64,000 nt of DNA from a virus. Positions 7,734 to 18,485 of this stretch are shown piece by piece; positions within the stretch are counted from its first letter, which is position 1, and every line of letters starts with the position of its first letter. The stretch spans positions 22,835 to 86,834 of the IMG/VR virus record IMGVR_UViG_3300044999_000022; one strand, given 5' to 3'. Made by a program: the position numbers and the translations under genes. The notes beneath the pieces were generated by a model that saw nothing but the letters and a program-made list of their open reading frames with translations, was not told the origin of the DNA and searched no databases.

Positions 7734-10700
7734 GTGGCTGGCGGTTTTAAGATAGCAGATGCGTACGTCGATGTCGAGGTTAACGAGGACACGCTCGATG
7801 CGGCGATTGCAGCTGCACAGGCGAAGCTGGCGGCCATTAAGGACCGCGCGGTTGCTGTCGGCCTGAGCAAGGAGTCCATGACGGCGTTGGCGGCGCAGAT
7901 CAAGGCCGTCAATGGAATGCTGGCTAATCTTAAGGGCCGCGCAGATATCAGCCTGAACGCCTCCGAGCTGATTGCGCAGATTGCGGCTATCCAGAAGCTC
8001 ATGGATAGCATACAGACGAAGTTCAACATCCAGGTTGACACAAAAGATCTATCGAGCGCGTTTAAGGACGTTGCACTAAGCGCAACCGCCGCCGGTGTAG
8101 CGGTCGTCACGATGGGCGACCGGACGGAGCAGACCCTTGGCACACTGTTCCCTGTGATGAGCCAGTGGATTCAAGGCTGGGGCGTCATGCGAGGGAACGT
8201 CCAGCTGTTCGCGGGCGTACTTACGCAGCTCGGCCTTCCAGCGTTTATCGCGTCTGCTTCAGCGCTCCATCTTATAGTTGACTCCGCATTTGAATTGGCG
8301 TCCGTCCTGATCCCTGCAACGATCGGGATCATAGCATTCGGACTTGCAGCAGCTCCGACGCTTGACGATATCGCGACAAAGATGAGGGCAGTCTGGGTAA
8401 CTTCAACCGCACTGCAGACTACCATCTACCCGCTGAGCGGCGCGTTTGCTCAGATGGAGAATGCTGTCAAGCCGGACGTCATCGAGGGGTTCGGTGAGGC
8501 GCTAGTCCTTGTTAATGACAAGACTGGCGAGTTTATCGCCCTTGCGAGGCAGGCGGGCACGGTTATACTGCAGCTAGAGACCCGCATGGTCACTGCGTTG
8601 GACTCGAGCGGTCTGAGCCAGTTTACCAAGAACGCTGCTCAGGACCTGTCCTTGCTCGGCAACATCATTGGCAACATCTTTGGCATTATCGGTAACTTGC
8701 TCCACGCGGTTCCAGGGTACGCTCAGGTCTTGTTTCAGGCGCTACAGAACTTTACAGGCGCGCTCGAGGCAATTACCTCAAACCCGATTGTGCAATGGAT
8801 CCTGCAGCTAGGACTAGCAGTTCACGGTGCGCTACTCTGGCTGGGTCTTGGAGCGACTGCCGCGGTATACTTCGGCAACGCGTTGATAGGACTGGCGGCG
8901 AAGTTCGGCTTGGCCGAAGAAGGCGCGCTAGCCTTTGACTCGATCCAGTTCGGTACCGGTCTGCTATTGATGTTCTCCTATGTTGGGGATCTTGCGGTTG
9001 CGCTAGTCACGTTTGCCGGCGCGGAAGATATTGCAACTGCTGCTACTGGATCCTTTGATGCGGCCCTAATAGTACTAGACGCTGTCAACCCGTTGGTTTG
9101 GGTTGGGGCGGTTGCGGTAGCACTAGGCGCCCTTATCTATTGGCTGACCCGGTCTACGTCCGCTACGCAGTCGTACAATACAGCCGTTAATTCGGCACTC
9201 CAGAATGCGCCGGTCAGCCAGTTTAGTATTGACCTGACGAAAGAGATGTCGGCTACCATTGGACAGCTATCAATTGCGCAGGTTCAGCTGGCCAATACCG
9301 CCAAGCCGCTAGCAGGCGGCACTCCGCAGCAGATCGAGCGGAGTACTGCAGCCTATCAGGCGCAAGTCAATGTCGTGAAAGGTTATCAGGGCGAGCTACA
9401 GACGCTCCAGACCTACCAAGGGAACTATAACACCCTGCTCAAGGCCTCCGGGAACAATCTTAGCTTTCTGAATACGGCCGGTATCACGTCGAACATGATT
9501 GTCGGCGCGAGCGCGCAGCAGCTGAAGGAATACGTCATCGAGGTCAAGGCTGCAGCTGATGCTCAGGAGGCCTTGGGGCTTGGGACCGGCCGAGCTGCAG
9601 CAGCGCAGAACGCGCAGACCAACATCTTCATGACGGAGACCGTTCCGGCACTGCAGAAGGTGACACAGGCCGAGACCGCAGTCATTACGATGATTACGGG
9701 CGGCCAGCTGGCTGTCGACAACTTCCAGCAGGGTATGGATACTCTGGCGCAGAACTTCATTGCGGCCTCTGGCAGCGGCGCTACGGTAACGTACACTCTG
9801 GACCACATTAAGAGCTCGGCGAACTCTGCAGGGGCTGCGCTAACTGGGACTAGCCAAGCCAGCTACGCGTTGAACCAGGCGTTCTATCAGCAGATTAACA
9901 ATGCACAGAGCGCTATCAACTCGCTACAGGGCATGGGGGCGAGTACCAGCGACCTCACACCTATCATTGGTACGATGGCCGCGCAGATGAAGGGGTTTGC
10001 AGGCAACAACGTCGAGGCGAATTCGACCATCGTTGCCTTGATCAATAACGCGCTTGGTCCTGGCACCGTTTCGCTTCAGACCTTGAATGGTTGGCTCAAG
10101 ACTAACAGTACCACGCTGCAGGGCATGGATGCGGATGTCGCAAAGATTACGATCGACGCAGCCGCGTTTGCCGGCGTGCTGAATCAGGACGTGAACGCGG
10201 CGCTGTCAGCGTCTATCATCCAGGCAGAGGGCGGCCAGAAGGCCTTTGACCAATTCGCGACAGGCGTCTATACCGGTAACACGGCCAGTAACACATTTAA
10301 GGCTTCGGGTGTACAGGTCATTTCGATGCTGCTCCAGCAGTCCGGTAATAGCTTGCCGAAGACGCGCAAGGCTTTCGAAGACTACACTAACAGCCTGGGG
10401 CTGAGCAAGGGCGCCTCAGACGCCCTGTGGACTTCGTTGAAGAATCAGTTGCTTGACCAAACGGCAACGAAGGCAGGGGAGACCCGATCAGCCTTTGTGC
10501 AATTCGCAACGCAGCTTGGCCTGACAAAGAAGGGCGCGGACAATCTGTGGGACTCGCTCCATAAACTAACCGGGGGCAGTCCATACAAGTTGAGCCTGAC
10601 CGAGACCGGTCAGGGTACATTCATCATTAACGGTAACGTCGCGCCTACGCCGTCCGGTGGAGTACCGCTTACCACTGCCGTAACACATCCTGCGCACGCC

Positions 10701-12314
10701 GCAGGCGGACGGATTCTGTTGGGGACAACCCCGACTGCAGATGACGTACTGATCCGGGTGTCCAAGGGCGAGACAGTACTGTCGGCTTATCACTCCGCGA
10801 TACTAGCTCCGCACCTCAAGAGGCTCGGTGTCCCTGGATACGCTGCCGGAGGCGTCCCGAACATCTCAGGGCAGATCTCCGCGCTAGCTGGCGCGACCCA
10901 GTCGGACTGGCAGGCCTTTGTTAACCAGATGACGCAGGCCATGGAAACGGCTATGACGTCCGCCATGAAGACGGCGCAGGCCGCAGCCCAGGCTGCCGCT
11001 AGCGCGGGTGGAGGCGTTGGCAGTGGTGCGGTTGCTAACAGTGCGCAAATCGCCGCGATTGCAGCAGCTCACGGCATTACTGGGGCGCAACTAACCGCGT
11101 TGCTGCAGGTCATCGCACGTGAGTCGGGCGGATCAACGACCGCGAAGAACCCGACCTCGGGTGCGTACGGTATTGCGCAGTTTATCAATGGACCTAGCGA
11201 GTACGCACAGTACGGCGGCAACGTTGGCACCGTTGCAGGCCAGGTTACCGCGATGATCAACTACATCCTACAGCGATACGGGTCGCCGGAGGCGGCTGAG
11301 GCGCATGAGGTTGCTTACGGCTGGTACGACAAGGGTGGGATGATTCCTCCCGGGTTGACGCTAGTGTCGAACATGACCAAGCAAAATGAAATGGTGCTGC
11401 CGGGCGCCGTGATCTCGCAGTTCCAAGACAGCCTAATCGCGATTCCGCATCCTATAACGATGCTGACGTCGGCTATCAAGGCGCTGACGACCGCGACTGC
11501 AAAGGCGTCGAGTACAGCGGCGGCTACGACTACGGCGACGACTGTAGCGAAGGCCGTGGCAACCGCGGTAACTAAGAAGCCGTCAGCTCCCGCTGAGACG
11601 ACGTTGTCTGCGGACGAGAAGAAGGCGAACGAGCTTCGTACCCAAATGGCATCACTGTGGAAGCTCATTCTCGCGGAGGCCAAGCAGGGAAATACAAAGA
11701 CTGCAGCCGCGAACGAAGCCTCCTATCGCAAGATGCAGGCTTCACTGAACAGTACAGAAGCCGCTATTAAGGCGGACAAGCAAGTCATCACAGAGCTGAA
11801 GGCACAGGTTGCTGCGGCCTCTACCGCTGCAAAGGCGGTCCGGGAGAAGATTGCAGAGACCGAGAAGCAGCTCCTAGCAGCTACTAAAGACGGTAACACG
11901 GCGGCGGCCGCTAAGGATGCCAGGAACTTGGCGGCCGAGGAGAAGCAGCTAACAGCGGCAAATCACCACTTGGCCGTACTAGAGGCCGAAGCTAAGGCGG
12001 CAGGCGCTACATCGACGAGCACGTCTTCGACTGCTAAGAAGGGCGTGACTCCTGTAGCCGTAACGTCGGTCGCAGCCTCTGCGATTCAGTACGTTCAGGA
12101 CAAGGCGGCAGAGGCCAGCCTACACAATATCAAGAGCGACCTGTCACAGCAGGTCCAGCAGCAGCTGGTGATCATAGCGGGGCTTAAGAAGTTGGACACC
12201 GATCTAGGCCAGGTGCTCGCGGCGATCAAGGCGAACACTGCCGCAGTTGCTGCGGCAGCGAAGTCCAGCGCTAGTACGGCTCAGAAGGCCCGGTATCCTC
12301 GAGGAGGTACGTAA
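7734..12314 (+). CDS. Tape measure protein with lytic transglycosylase-like domain
   Basis: 1526 residues, GTG start with aaggaggtga upstream. It has an Ala-rich helical N-terminus, several hydrophobic segments (about 110-480), then repeats of Ala/Gln/Ser helices. Residues ~1100-1200 hold a soluble lytic transglycosylase-like domain: ITGAQLTALLQVIARESGG with the likely catalytic Glu near 1128, SGAYGIAQF, then AYGWYDKGG. A Lys/Glu coiled coil fills ~1280-1400. It sets tail length, and the enzyme domain probably opens cell wall during DNA entry. Confidence 0.92.
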   Translation: MAGGFKIADAYVDVEVNEDTLDAAIAAAQAKLAAIKDRAVAVGLSKESMTALAAQIKAVNGMLANLKGRADISLNASELIAQIAAIQKLMDSIQTKFNIQVDTKDLSSAFKDVALSATAAGVAVVTMGDRTEQTLGTLFPVMSQWIQGWGVMRGNVQLFAGVLTQLGLPAFIASASALHLIVDSAFELASVLIPATIGIIAFGLAAAPTLDDIATKMRAVWVTSTALQTTIYPLSGAFAQMENAVKPDVIEGFGEALVLVNDKTGEFIALARQAGTVILQLETRMVTALDSSGLSQFTKNAAQDLSLLGNIIGNIFGIIGNLLHAVPGYAQVLFQALQNFTGALEAITSNPIVQWILQLGLAVHGALLWLGLGATAAVYFGNALIGLAAKFGLAEEGALAFDSIQFGTGLLLMFSYVGDLAVALVTFAGAEDIATAATGSFDAALIVLDAVNPLVWVGAVAVALGALIYWLTRSTSATQSYNTAVNSALQNAPVSQFSIDLTKEMSATIGQLSIAQVQLANTAKPLAGGTPQQIERSTAAYQAQVNVVKGYQGELQTLQTYQGNYNTLLKASGNNLSFLNTAGITSNMIVGASAQQLKEYVIEVKAAADAQEALGLGTGRAAAAQNAQTNIFMTETVPALQKVTQAETAVITMITGGQLAVDNFQQGMDTLAQNFIAASGSGATVTYTLDHIKSSANSAGAALTGTSQASYALNQAFYQQINNAQSAINSLQGMGASTSDLTPIIGTMAAQMKGFAGNNVEANSTIVALINNALGPGTVSLQTLNGWLKTNSTTLQGMDADVAKITIDAAAFAGVLNQDVNAALSASIIQAEGGQKAFDQFATGVYTGNTASNTFKASGVQVISMLLQQSGNSLPKTRKAFEDYTNSLGLSKGASDALWTSLKNQLLDQTATKAGETRSAFVQFATQLGLTKKGADNLWDSLHKLTGGSPYKLSLTETGQGTFIINGNVAPTPSGGVPLTTAVTHPAHAAGGRILLGTTPTADDVLIRVSKGETVLSAYHSAILAPHLKRLGVPGYAAGGVPNISGQISALAGATQSDWQAFVNQMTQAMETAMTSAMKTAQAAAQAAASAGGGVGSGAVANSAQIAAIAAAHGITGAQLTALLQVIARESGGSTTAKNPTSGAYGIAQFINGPSEYAQYGGNVGTVAGQVTAMINYILQRYGSPEAAEAHEVAYGWYDKGGMIPPGLTLVSNMTKQNEMVLPGAVISQFQDSLIAIPHPITMLTSAIKALTTATAKASSTAAATTTATTVAKAVATAVTKKPSAPAETTLSADEKKANELRTQMASLWKLILAEAKQGNTKTAAANEASYRKMQASLNSTEAAIKADKQVITELKAQVAAASTAAKAVREKIAETEKQLLAATKDGNTAAAAKDARNLAAEEKQLTAANHHLAVLEAEAKAAGATSTSTSSTAKKGVTPVAVTSVAASAIQYVQDKAAEASLHNIKSDLSQQVQQQLVIIAGLKKLDTDLGQVLAAIKANTAAVAAAAKSSASTAQKARYPRGGT

Positions 12315-12315
12315 A

Positions 12316-15300
12316 ATGACCGACTCGCTCATCATTGGGAACGCGATAGAACTCATCGGGGAAGTACCGTCAGTAAACCCGTTGTGCCTGGGAGCGATCT
12401 ACGGCATTAGCTCGGAGGCGCATAGCGGCGGCGGTGAGTTGGGCGCGGACATGGGTAACCTTAGTCTCGGCGCTCCACAGCCTACTACGGACTTCGTCGC
12501 GTCCTTGATCCTAGATGGAGAGCGCCCGTTTGGGCGGCGAGCTAGTAACCGAACAATAACGCTGCCGATAAGTATCAGGGCTACGAGCAGGAACACCCTG
12601 GTAGCTGCGCGAGAAGTGCTGCTACACACTGTCGATCAGGATATCTGGACGCTGACCTGGACACATGATCCCGGACCAGGCGGCACGCCGCTCCCATTGG
12701 TCATTGACTGCTTCCGGGCCCAGCCGACGGTCGCTGCATACAGCCTCATCGACGAGGGTCAGTACTTCATGCAGTTGGGGTTGACGATCCCGGCCAAGCC
12801 GTACGCCCGGTCAGATAAGCAGTCCCAGATCAGCTTTGCATCACCAGCTCCCATACCGTCACTAGCTCCGCCGCCTCCTCCCGCGCCCGTTACGATTGAC
12901 ACGTTCTCGACAATATCAAGCGGTCTGTGCAGGCAATCGACGCAGTGTGTCGTCGGACCGAACACGCTGGTATGGGACCCTGATACTTTTGGCGATCCGG
13001 GCGGCCAAGTAACGCCGTTTACCTATACGGCGACGCTACCGTCTCCGGTGGACATAACCGGGATGACTGCGCTGCAGTTCTGGCTGGGGCTGGGTAGCCG
13101 GTACTATACTAATCTGGAGTATCAAGGCAGGACTAACGGAGCGGACATCTACGTTACCCTGACCGACATAAACGGGGTCACGCTCCCGGTATCGCGCAGT
13201 CATGTACGCGCTCCTATAAGTCCGACATCGCAAGTTCCGGTCTTCTCAAGGATCAGCATTCCGCTTCCGAACGGGTTCCCGCTCTTTGACTACAGACACG
13301 TTGCTTCCTACAACATCTTTATGTGCAACCGCCAGGACAGAGGACAGCGCCGCTTCTCCTGGTGCACCGTATATATAGATAACGTTGTTACGCTCCCCTC
13401 GAGCCAGACAGTCTCACCGGCAGTGCGCGGATTCGTCTATACTCTATACGGACTACAGGGCACGGCTAGAGCGTTGATCTCAGGAGCGTTTCAGCAGCCC
13501 CCGACTCCCGGGACACCGACTACGATAACCTCTACAGGAGTTGGGGCATACACGGTTCCTGCGAACACTGCGTTCCTAAAGGTGGAGGGAATCGGGGGTG
13601 CCGGCGCCGGGGCGAGCATGACCGTCTCTGGATTCGGTGGTGGTGGCGGAAGTGCTGAGTACTCCCGCGAGAATGTCTTTCCTTGCCAGCCTGGTGATGT
13701 TATCCCGTATAACGTAGGCGCAGGAGGCACTCCTGGAGCAGTTCCTGTTAATGGCGGTCCGACAGTCTTTGGTCCGAACGGTGCTAACCCGCTTGTCCTG
13801 ATTGCCAACGGCGGATTCTCGGCCGCCCAGAACTCGACCATTGGAGGCCTTCCCGGTACCGGGTCGACGAACAGCGTTCATTTCTCTGGGGCGCAAGGAC
13901 GGACTGCTAGTGGTTCGGTAGGCGGCGGCGGAGCGAGCTCCGGCGGGAACAGCTCAGCTGGCCAGTCGCCGCAGGGGACCATGAACACGACATTCACTAC
14001 TCCAGGCGTGAATGTCTGGGTATGCCCCGCTGGAGTGTTCCAGGTATATGCGCAGCCTACCGCCGGAGGCGGTTCTGGTGCGACTGGTGGGAGCGGGCTG
14101 CGGGGTAGTGCTGGTGGCGGTGGAGAGTCTGCTGGCGGCTTTGCTAACACTACGCCCGGCAATAGCTACAACGTAGTCGTTGGCGCTGGGGGCGCTAGCG
14201 TATCTGGAACAGACGTTAACGGCAATCCCGGACTGGCGTCGTCGTTCCCCGGCGATAACGTTACGATCGCAGCGAACCCGGGTCAGGGCGGGACTCCAGG
14301 GTCGTACTTCAGCGGTAACAATGGAGGGCTAGGCGGTTTTGGAAGTACGGCCCCCACACACTTTCCTGGGGGCCAAGGCGGGCGGTCGTCCCCCTATGAA
14401 GGCGGCGGAGGGTCGTCTGCAGGCACCAGCTCCGCAGGCAATCCTGGTGATGGATACGGTGACGGCGGACCGGCGCCATCTGGTGGAGGCTCAGGCGGCC
14501 AAGGCCCAGGAGGACCCGGTTCGACTCCGGGCGGCGGCGGCGCTGGATCGCCGAACTCGTCCGCTTCAGGCGCAGGAGCTACCGGACAAGTCGTACTGAT
14601 CTATCCAGGCGGGGCACCTACAAATAACGGCGCAGCTGCGGTGGCCGGCGGAGGTGCTGGCGGAGCTGGTGGCGGATCGGCGAACACTCCTGGAGCAGCG
14701 GGGAGCCAACCGGGAGGTGCAGGCGGCGGCGCGGACTCTTCAGGAACACCTGAGGCTGGTGGGGTTGGCGGAGCCGGCCAGTTGATCATTACGCCGTACC
14801 AGAGCGCCCCGTTCAAGAACCTGATCGTCCACCGCCCGCCGCTCGGTACTCCTACCACTTTCCAGCCTATGGTGTCGGTCGGTGCGGGAAGCGATGCCCC
14901 CGATGGGACGCACGAGTATCGGATGCCGCAGTTGTCATCCGGAGTCAATGCAGACTTCGGAGGCACCTATACCATTTACTTGATCAACGCGACATGGTCC
15001 GGGAGCACGAGCCGCCAGATTACGGTTACTGTTAACCAGTATGAGTATCCGGGGGGTCCGAAGTACAGCGTTTCCACACTGCCGATCACGATCACGCCCT
15101 CCCAGGTCATTAACGGTGTAGTCACTGCTGGAGTGCTTACGCTGCCAATAAAGGCTGTCCCTCCGGACAATACGGGTAGCTACTTTACGGTAACCCCGTT
15201 TGACTCGAACAGCTCGGACCGTTTCTATGACTGCCTCTTCCTGGATACGATGGGTGAGTCGGTTATTGTCAACGAACCGACACAGGGATATGTTACCTAC

Positions 15301-15528
15301 TACGCAGATGCACCGCTACCGAACTATGACCTCGGATTGATCTTGGGCAGCCAGAACGGACGCGCGAACGCAATTAGCGTCCTCGACGCAACGATCCTGT
15401 CAGGAGGCGCCTTGACTATCGAGCCTGCCGACGGCGACAACCAGTTGTTCGCCTACTCTGCCGACGGGCTGGCTCCGGCCATCGCGTTCAACTACTATCC
15501 GTACTGGTTCTTCGACAGGTACCAGTGA
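12316..15528 (+). CDS. Distal tail (Dit-like) protein with Gly-rich modules
   Basis: 1070 residues. The ATG at 12316 is chosen over the upstream GTG because gaggaggt precedes it. Residues 1-190 resemble a Dit N-terminal domain (NRTITLPISIRATS, VAAREVLLHTVDQ, LIDEGQYFMQLGLTIPAKPYA). Residues ~415-830 are two large Gly-rich modules (VEGIGGAGAGASMTVSGFGG and related) like those in adhesive phage fibres. The C-terminus is a beta-rich domain. It connects the tube to the baseplate; the Gly-rich inserts are probably receptor-contacting. Confidence 0.75.
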   Translation: MTDSLIIGNAIELIGEVPSVNPLCLGAIYGISSEAHSGGGELGADMGNLSLGAPQPTTDFVASLILDGERPFGRRASNRTITLPISIRATSRNTLVAAREVLLHTVDQDIWTLTWTHDPGPGGTPLPLVIDCFRAQPTVAAYSLIDEGQYFMQLGLTIPAKPYARSDKQSQISFASPAPIPSLAPPPPPAPVTIDTFSTISSGLCRQSTQCVVGPNTLVWDPDTFGDPGGQVTPFTYTATLPSPVDITGMTALQFWLGLGSRYYTNLEYQGRTNGADIYVTLTDINGVTLPVSRSHVRAPISPTSQVPVFSRISIPLPNGFPLFDYRHVASYNIFMCNRQDRGQRRFSWCTVYIDNVVTLPSSQTVSPAVRGFVYTLYGLQGTARALISGAFQQPPTPGTPTTITSTGVGAYTVPANTAFLKVEGIGGAGAGASMTVSGFGGGGGSAEYSRENVFPCQPGDVIPYNVGAGGTPGAVPVNGGPTVFGPNGANPLVLIANGGFSAAQNSTIGGLPGTGSTNSVHFSGAQGRTASGSVGGGGASSGGNSSAGQSPQGTMNTTFTTPGVNVWVCPAGVFQVYAQPTAGGGSGATGGSGLRGSAGGGGESAGGFANTTPGNSYNVVVGAGGASVSGTDVNGNPGLASSFPGDNVTIAANPGQGGTPGSYFSGNNGGLGGFGSTAPTHFPGGQGGRSSPYEGGGGSSAGTSSAGNPGDGYGDGGPAPSGGGSGGQGPGGPGSTPGGGGAGSPNSSASGAGATGQVVLIYPGGAPTNNGAAAVAGGGAGGAGGGSANTPGAAGSQPGGAGGGADSSGTPEAGGVGGAGQLIITPYQSAPFKNLIVHRPPLGTPTTFQPMVSVGAGSDAPDGTHEYRMPQLSSGVNADFGGTYTIYLINATWSGSTSRQITVTVNQYEYPGGPKYSVSTLPITITPSQVINGVVTAGVLTLPIKAVPPDNTGSYFTVTPFDSNSSDRFYDCLFLDTMGESVIVNEPTQGYVTYYADAPLPNYDLGLILGSQNGRANAISVLDATILSGGALTIEPADGDNQLFAYSADGLAPAIAFNYYPYWFFDRYQ

Positions 15529-15529
15529 T

Positions 15530-17689
15530 ATGACAGCTCCTGTTCAGACCGTCGCAGGCAATAGTACTAGTAGCGGTACCCTGACGCTAACACTAGCGAG
15601 CAATATTACTCCCGGCAATACTCTTGTTTTCTGTGTAGCCGGTATCGATGCCAACCAGACCCCAGACCCGCCGGCTCCCTCCTCCGGCAGCGATACTTTT
15701 TTGCTAGCAACGGGGACTACCTCTGGAGCGGCCGCCTCAATTTGGTATGTACTGTCTTCTGGAGGCGGCTACAAGTCCGTTTCCATTACGAATACGGCTG
15801 GCGGTTCTGAGGGCATAGCAGGCTGGCTCTACGAGATGCCTACCGCAAGCGCGCTCGATCGAACAGCGTTCAACGGCGGGACCGGCGGCAGCTCGTTCAA
15901 CTCGAGCGCGACTAGTACTACAGCACAGGCGTCCGAGTTCGCTATCGGGGTCGGAACAGGTGATAATGGGACCGGCGCGTCGACTGCTACCGGTCCCAGC
16001 TCGCCGTGGACGAACCTCGCGCATGAAGATCCTGAATGGACCCCGGGTCCGTCGTGGACCCCGTCAGTATCTGGCTGGCTATCCCTGTCCTCTACGCAGA
16101 CAGTTACTTACTCAGGTACACTGTCTACTACCCAGTTCGTCTGGGGCGCGTGTGTCGCTACCTTTAAGGTCGGCGGGACGCACAGCGGAACCTCAACCTT
16201 GAGCGGGTCTGGGTCGCTGACAGGAATGGGAGACTTCGCCGGATCGGGAAGTCTTTCGGGCACCGGGACGCTCGGCGTCTCAGGGATCTTGCTAGGAACG
16301 GGAGCACAGCTAAGCGGTTCGGGTACTCTGCAGGCCACGATCATCGGGACGCAGCAAGAGACGGCCACCTTTGTAGGCTCGGGTACGCTAACGGCCGCCT
16401 CAGTTGGAGTCGTCCCTGGAGCCGGAGCGCTCAGCGGCCAAGGTACTCTAGGGGGCAAGCTGACCCTAGGGTTCAAGGAAGGCTTGTCTGGTGTTGGGAC
16501 TCTAGGACTTATCGGAGCCGGCGGCGTCGCTGCGTCCGCCGGCTTCGATACCACGTATGCGTTCCCGGGGACCAGCCAGGTTGCGGTAGCCGCACCAGGG
16601 TCCAGTTTCTGGTACTATCTGGGGTCGCTTGGTGTAGTAACGGCACTAACATACAGCTTTGTCTGCCCTGGCGGCTGCGACCAGATGACGGCGACTATAA
16701 TGGTGCCCGCCGAGTATCGTACACAGCTGTTCGACGTTGGATGGCGGGTCCGGATTTACCGCGGAGGCCATACTGTATGGACGGGAAAGCTAGATGAGCC
16801 CCAACCTAGTGCGGATGGCTGGACGCTTACCGCGGTCGGTGACGGCAATCGTGGAACGGACTTCGTAGCATACTATACCGATACCTGGCCTATAGGGCAG
16901 CCCGACGAGGCGGTCAATCTAGCGATCGCACGCGGATTGCCTTGGAACAATCCGGGTATCGGGACTCCGTCCGGGATGTGGCTCGGACAGGAAGTCGACT
17001 CCGGAGCACAGACGGTCACTGACCTGCTCAACCTGGTGTGTACTCGAGGCGGCTTGACCTGGTATGTAAACAGCCAGCCGGGCGGCCCTCCCGGCCCTGA
17101 CCTATCAGTGTTCCCCCTGCCGATGACAGTCAATCGCGTGATCGTTTCTACCAATCCAGCACCACGGTCGCTCGGCGGGGACATCAACACGATCTTTATA
17201 CGGTATGAGGTCTCGGCCGCCTCGTCAACTGTTAGTGGCAGTACAGCTATCTACGGGACTACTATGGTCCAGAATGCGGCCTCGGTGGCTGCTCACGGCG
17301 AGCTAGAAGCGTACCTTGACCTGTCCAGCGCCAACGTTATGACGCAGGCAGCTGCACAAGCGGTCGGCAACTATGTTCTAGGCATCTATCAGCGGGCCAG
17401 CTTCACGGGACCGTTTACCGGTCGTCATGGACAGTTGCTCAACGTCGGAGGCCAGCCTATCGATCCGGGTACTGATCAGGCCGGCACTGTTGCGCGTCTT
17501 GTCCTCACGGACTTTGCCTATGGAGGCGAGGTCACTCCCCAGTTCCCGGTTACGTTTATCGTCGGTAACTACGGTTGGGACGACTTCGCGCAGCAATTTA
17601 CGGCTACGCCGTATCAGGCCCTAGACGAGTCGATATCCGGACTGCTGTCTATGGAGTCGACAGTGCTTACACCAATAACGACGAACTAG
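15530..17689 (+). CDS. Tail hub / tail-associated protein with N-terminal adhesin-like part
   Basis: 719 residues. Residues 1-215 are a Ser/Thr/Gly-rich beta domain. Residues ~215-330 carry SGSGSLTGxG-type repeats. From ~350 the sequence resembles phage hub/Tal proteins (MVPAEYRTQLFDVGWRVRIYRGGHTVWTGKLDEP, then DDFAQQFTATPYQALDESI). Usually the Tal domain is N-terminal, so a surface module appears to have been placed in front of it. It sits right after the Dit-like gene, as expected. Confidence 0.75.
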   Translation: MTAPVQTVAGNSTSSGTLTLTLASNITPGNTLVFCVAGIDANQTPDPPAPSSGSDTFLLATGTTSGAAASIWYVLSSGGGYKSVSITNTAGGSEGIAGWLYEMPTASALDRTAFNGGTGGSSFNSSATSTTAQASEFAIGVGTGDNGTGASTATGPSSPWTNLAHEDPEWTPGPSWTPSVSGWLSLSSTQTVTYSGTLSTTQFVWGACVATFKVGGTHSGTSTLSGSGSLTGMGDFAGSGSLSGTGTLGVSGILLGTGAQLSGSGTLQATIIGTQQETATFVGSGTLTAASVGVVPGAGALSGQGTLGGKLTLGFKEGLSGVGTLGLIGAGGVAASAGFDTTYAFPGTSQVAVAAPGSSFWYYLGSLGVVTALTYSFVCPGGCDQMTATIMVPAEYRTQLFDVGWRVRIYRGGHTVWTGKLDEPQPSADGWTLTAVGDGNRGTDFVAYYTDTWPIGQPDEAVNLAIARGLPWNNPGIGTPSGMWLGQEVDSGAQTVTDLLNLVCTRGGLTWYVNSQPGGPPGPDLSVFPLPMTVNRVIVSTNPAPRSLGGDINTIFIRYEVSAASSTVSGSTAIYGTTMVQNAASVAAHGELEAYLDLSSANVMTQAAAQAVGNYVLGIYQRASFTGPFTGRHGQLLNVGGQPIDPGTDQAGTVARLVLTDFAYGGEVTPQFPVTFIVGNYGWDDFAQQFTATPYQALDESISGLLSMESTVLTPITTN

Positions 17690-17699
17690 GGAGGTTCGC

Positions 17700-18170
17700 A
17701 TGCGAAGGGTTCTTTTGGTCCTGATCGTCTTGCTAGCAGTCCGGCTGATACCGAAAGTGCTCCGGAAAGAAGCTCTCGTACTAGAGCTGCTCATGCTGCT
17801 GGTACAAGTGAGTGCGCTGGCCGCCAAGAACACTTCCAAAGCAACCTCAACAGAGCAGCGCACTACGGCCCTAGAAGCGCGAACTAGCGCTACGGCGGTC
17901 AAGGTGTCTAATGTAGTGGCCGGTAAGACTGGCTTCGCAAACGCCCTCGGTTACGGGCCTACTAGTACTGCTAACATCGGTACGACTAGTGGTCCCGATA
18001 GTGGAGGTACCGGTTTCTATAGCTTCTCTACCGGGCCGCAAATCGGCGGCGCAGCGGCCCACGTACACAACGGCACCCTTCCCAATCTGCCGAGTGCGAC
18101 CCACATTCACGACTTCGGCGGGCATACCCACGACTTTGGCGGTCACAAGCACCCGAGCACAGGCGGGTAA
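17700..18170 (+). CDS. Tail tip protein with His-rich HxH C-terminus
   Basis: 156 residues, with ribosome site gggaggttcgc. There is a hydrophobic basic N-terminal segment (1-40), a short coiled-coil-like part (45-65), and then a Gly/Ser region. The last 40 residues hold HVH, HIH, HTH and HKH pairs separated by DFGG. HxH pairs bind iron or zinc in the needle tips and fibre collars of other phages. The metal role here is inference. Confidence 0.7.
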   Translation: MRRVLLVLIVLLAVRLIPKVLRKEALVLELLMLLVQVSALAAKNTSKATSTEQRTTALEARTSATAVKVSNVVAGKTGFANALGYGPTSTANIGTTSGPDSGGTGFYSFSTGPQIGGAAAHVHNGTLPNLPSATHIHDFGGHTHDFGGHKHPSTGG

Positions 18171-18206
18171 ACCCATTCGGTCACGTAACCAGATAGGAGA
18201 ACTGTA

Positions 18207-18476
18207 ATGCTAGTCAGGTGTAAGATCGGCGGCGAGATGATCGACGCCCCCGAAGGGCAGGACGCGCACAGGGTGCTGGATCTCTCCGGCTGCTCGCACT
18301 GCGTAGACAACCACCCCCTGGAGGTGAGCTGTCGGGAGACTGCGGCAGCTTGTCCTCGCACTCATATGGGACCGTGTTGGAATCCTCCGAACGTCCCCGA
18401 ACGGCCGGCTGGCTGTACTGTCTGCCGCCCGATCCTGTTCCTGCCGAACGTCAACCTGATCTTCGACGGGGTTTAG
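18207..18476 (+). CDS. Cys-rich small protein
   Basis: 89 residues after taggagaactgta. There are eight Cys residues, including GCSHCVDNH and GCTVCRP pairs, suggesting one or two zinc knuckles. It is located between tail tip and fibre-like genes. No family is recognised. Confidence 0.7.
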   Translation: MLVRCKIGGEMIDAPEGQDAHRVLDLSGCSHCVDNHPLEVSCRETAAACPRTHMGPCWNPPNVPERPAGCTVCRPILFLPNVNLIFDGV

Positions 18477-18485
18477 GAGCCATCC

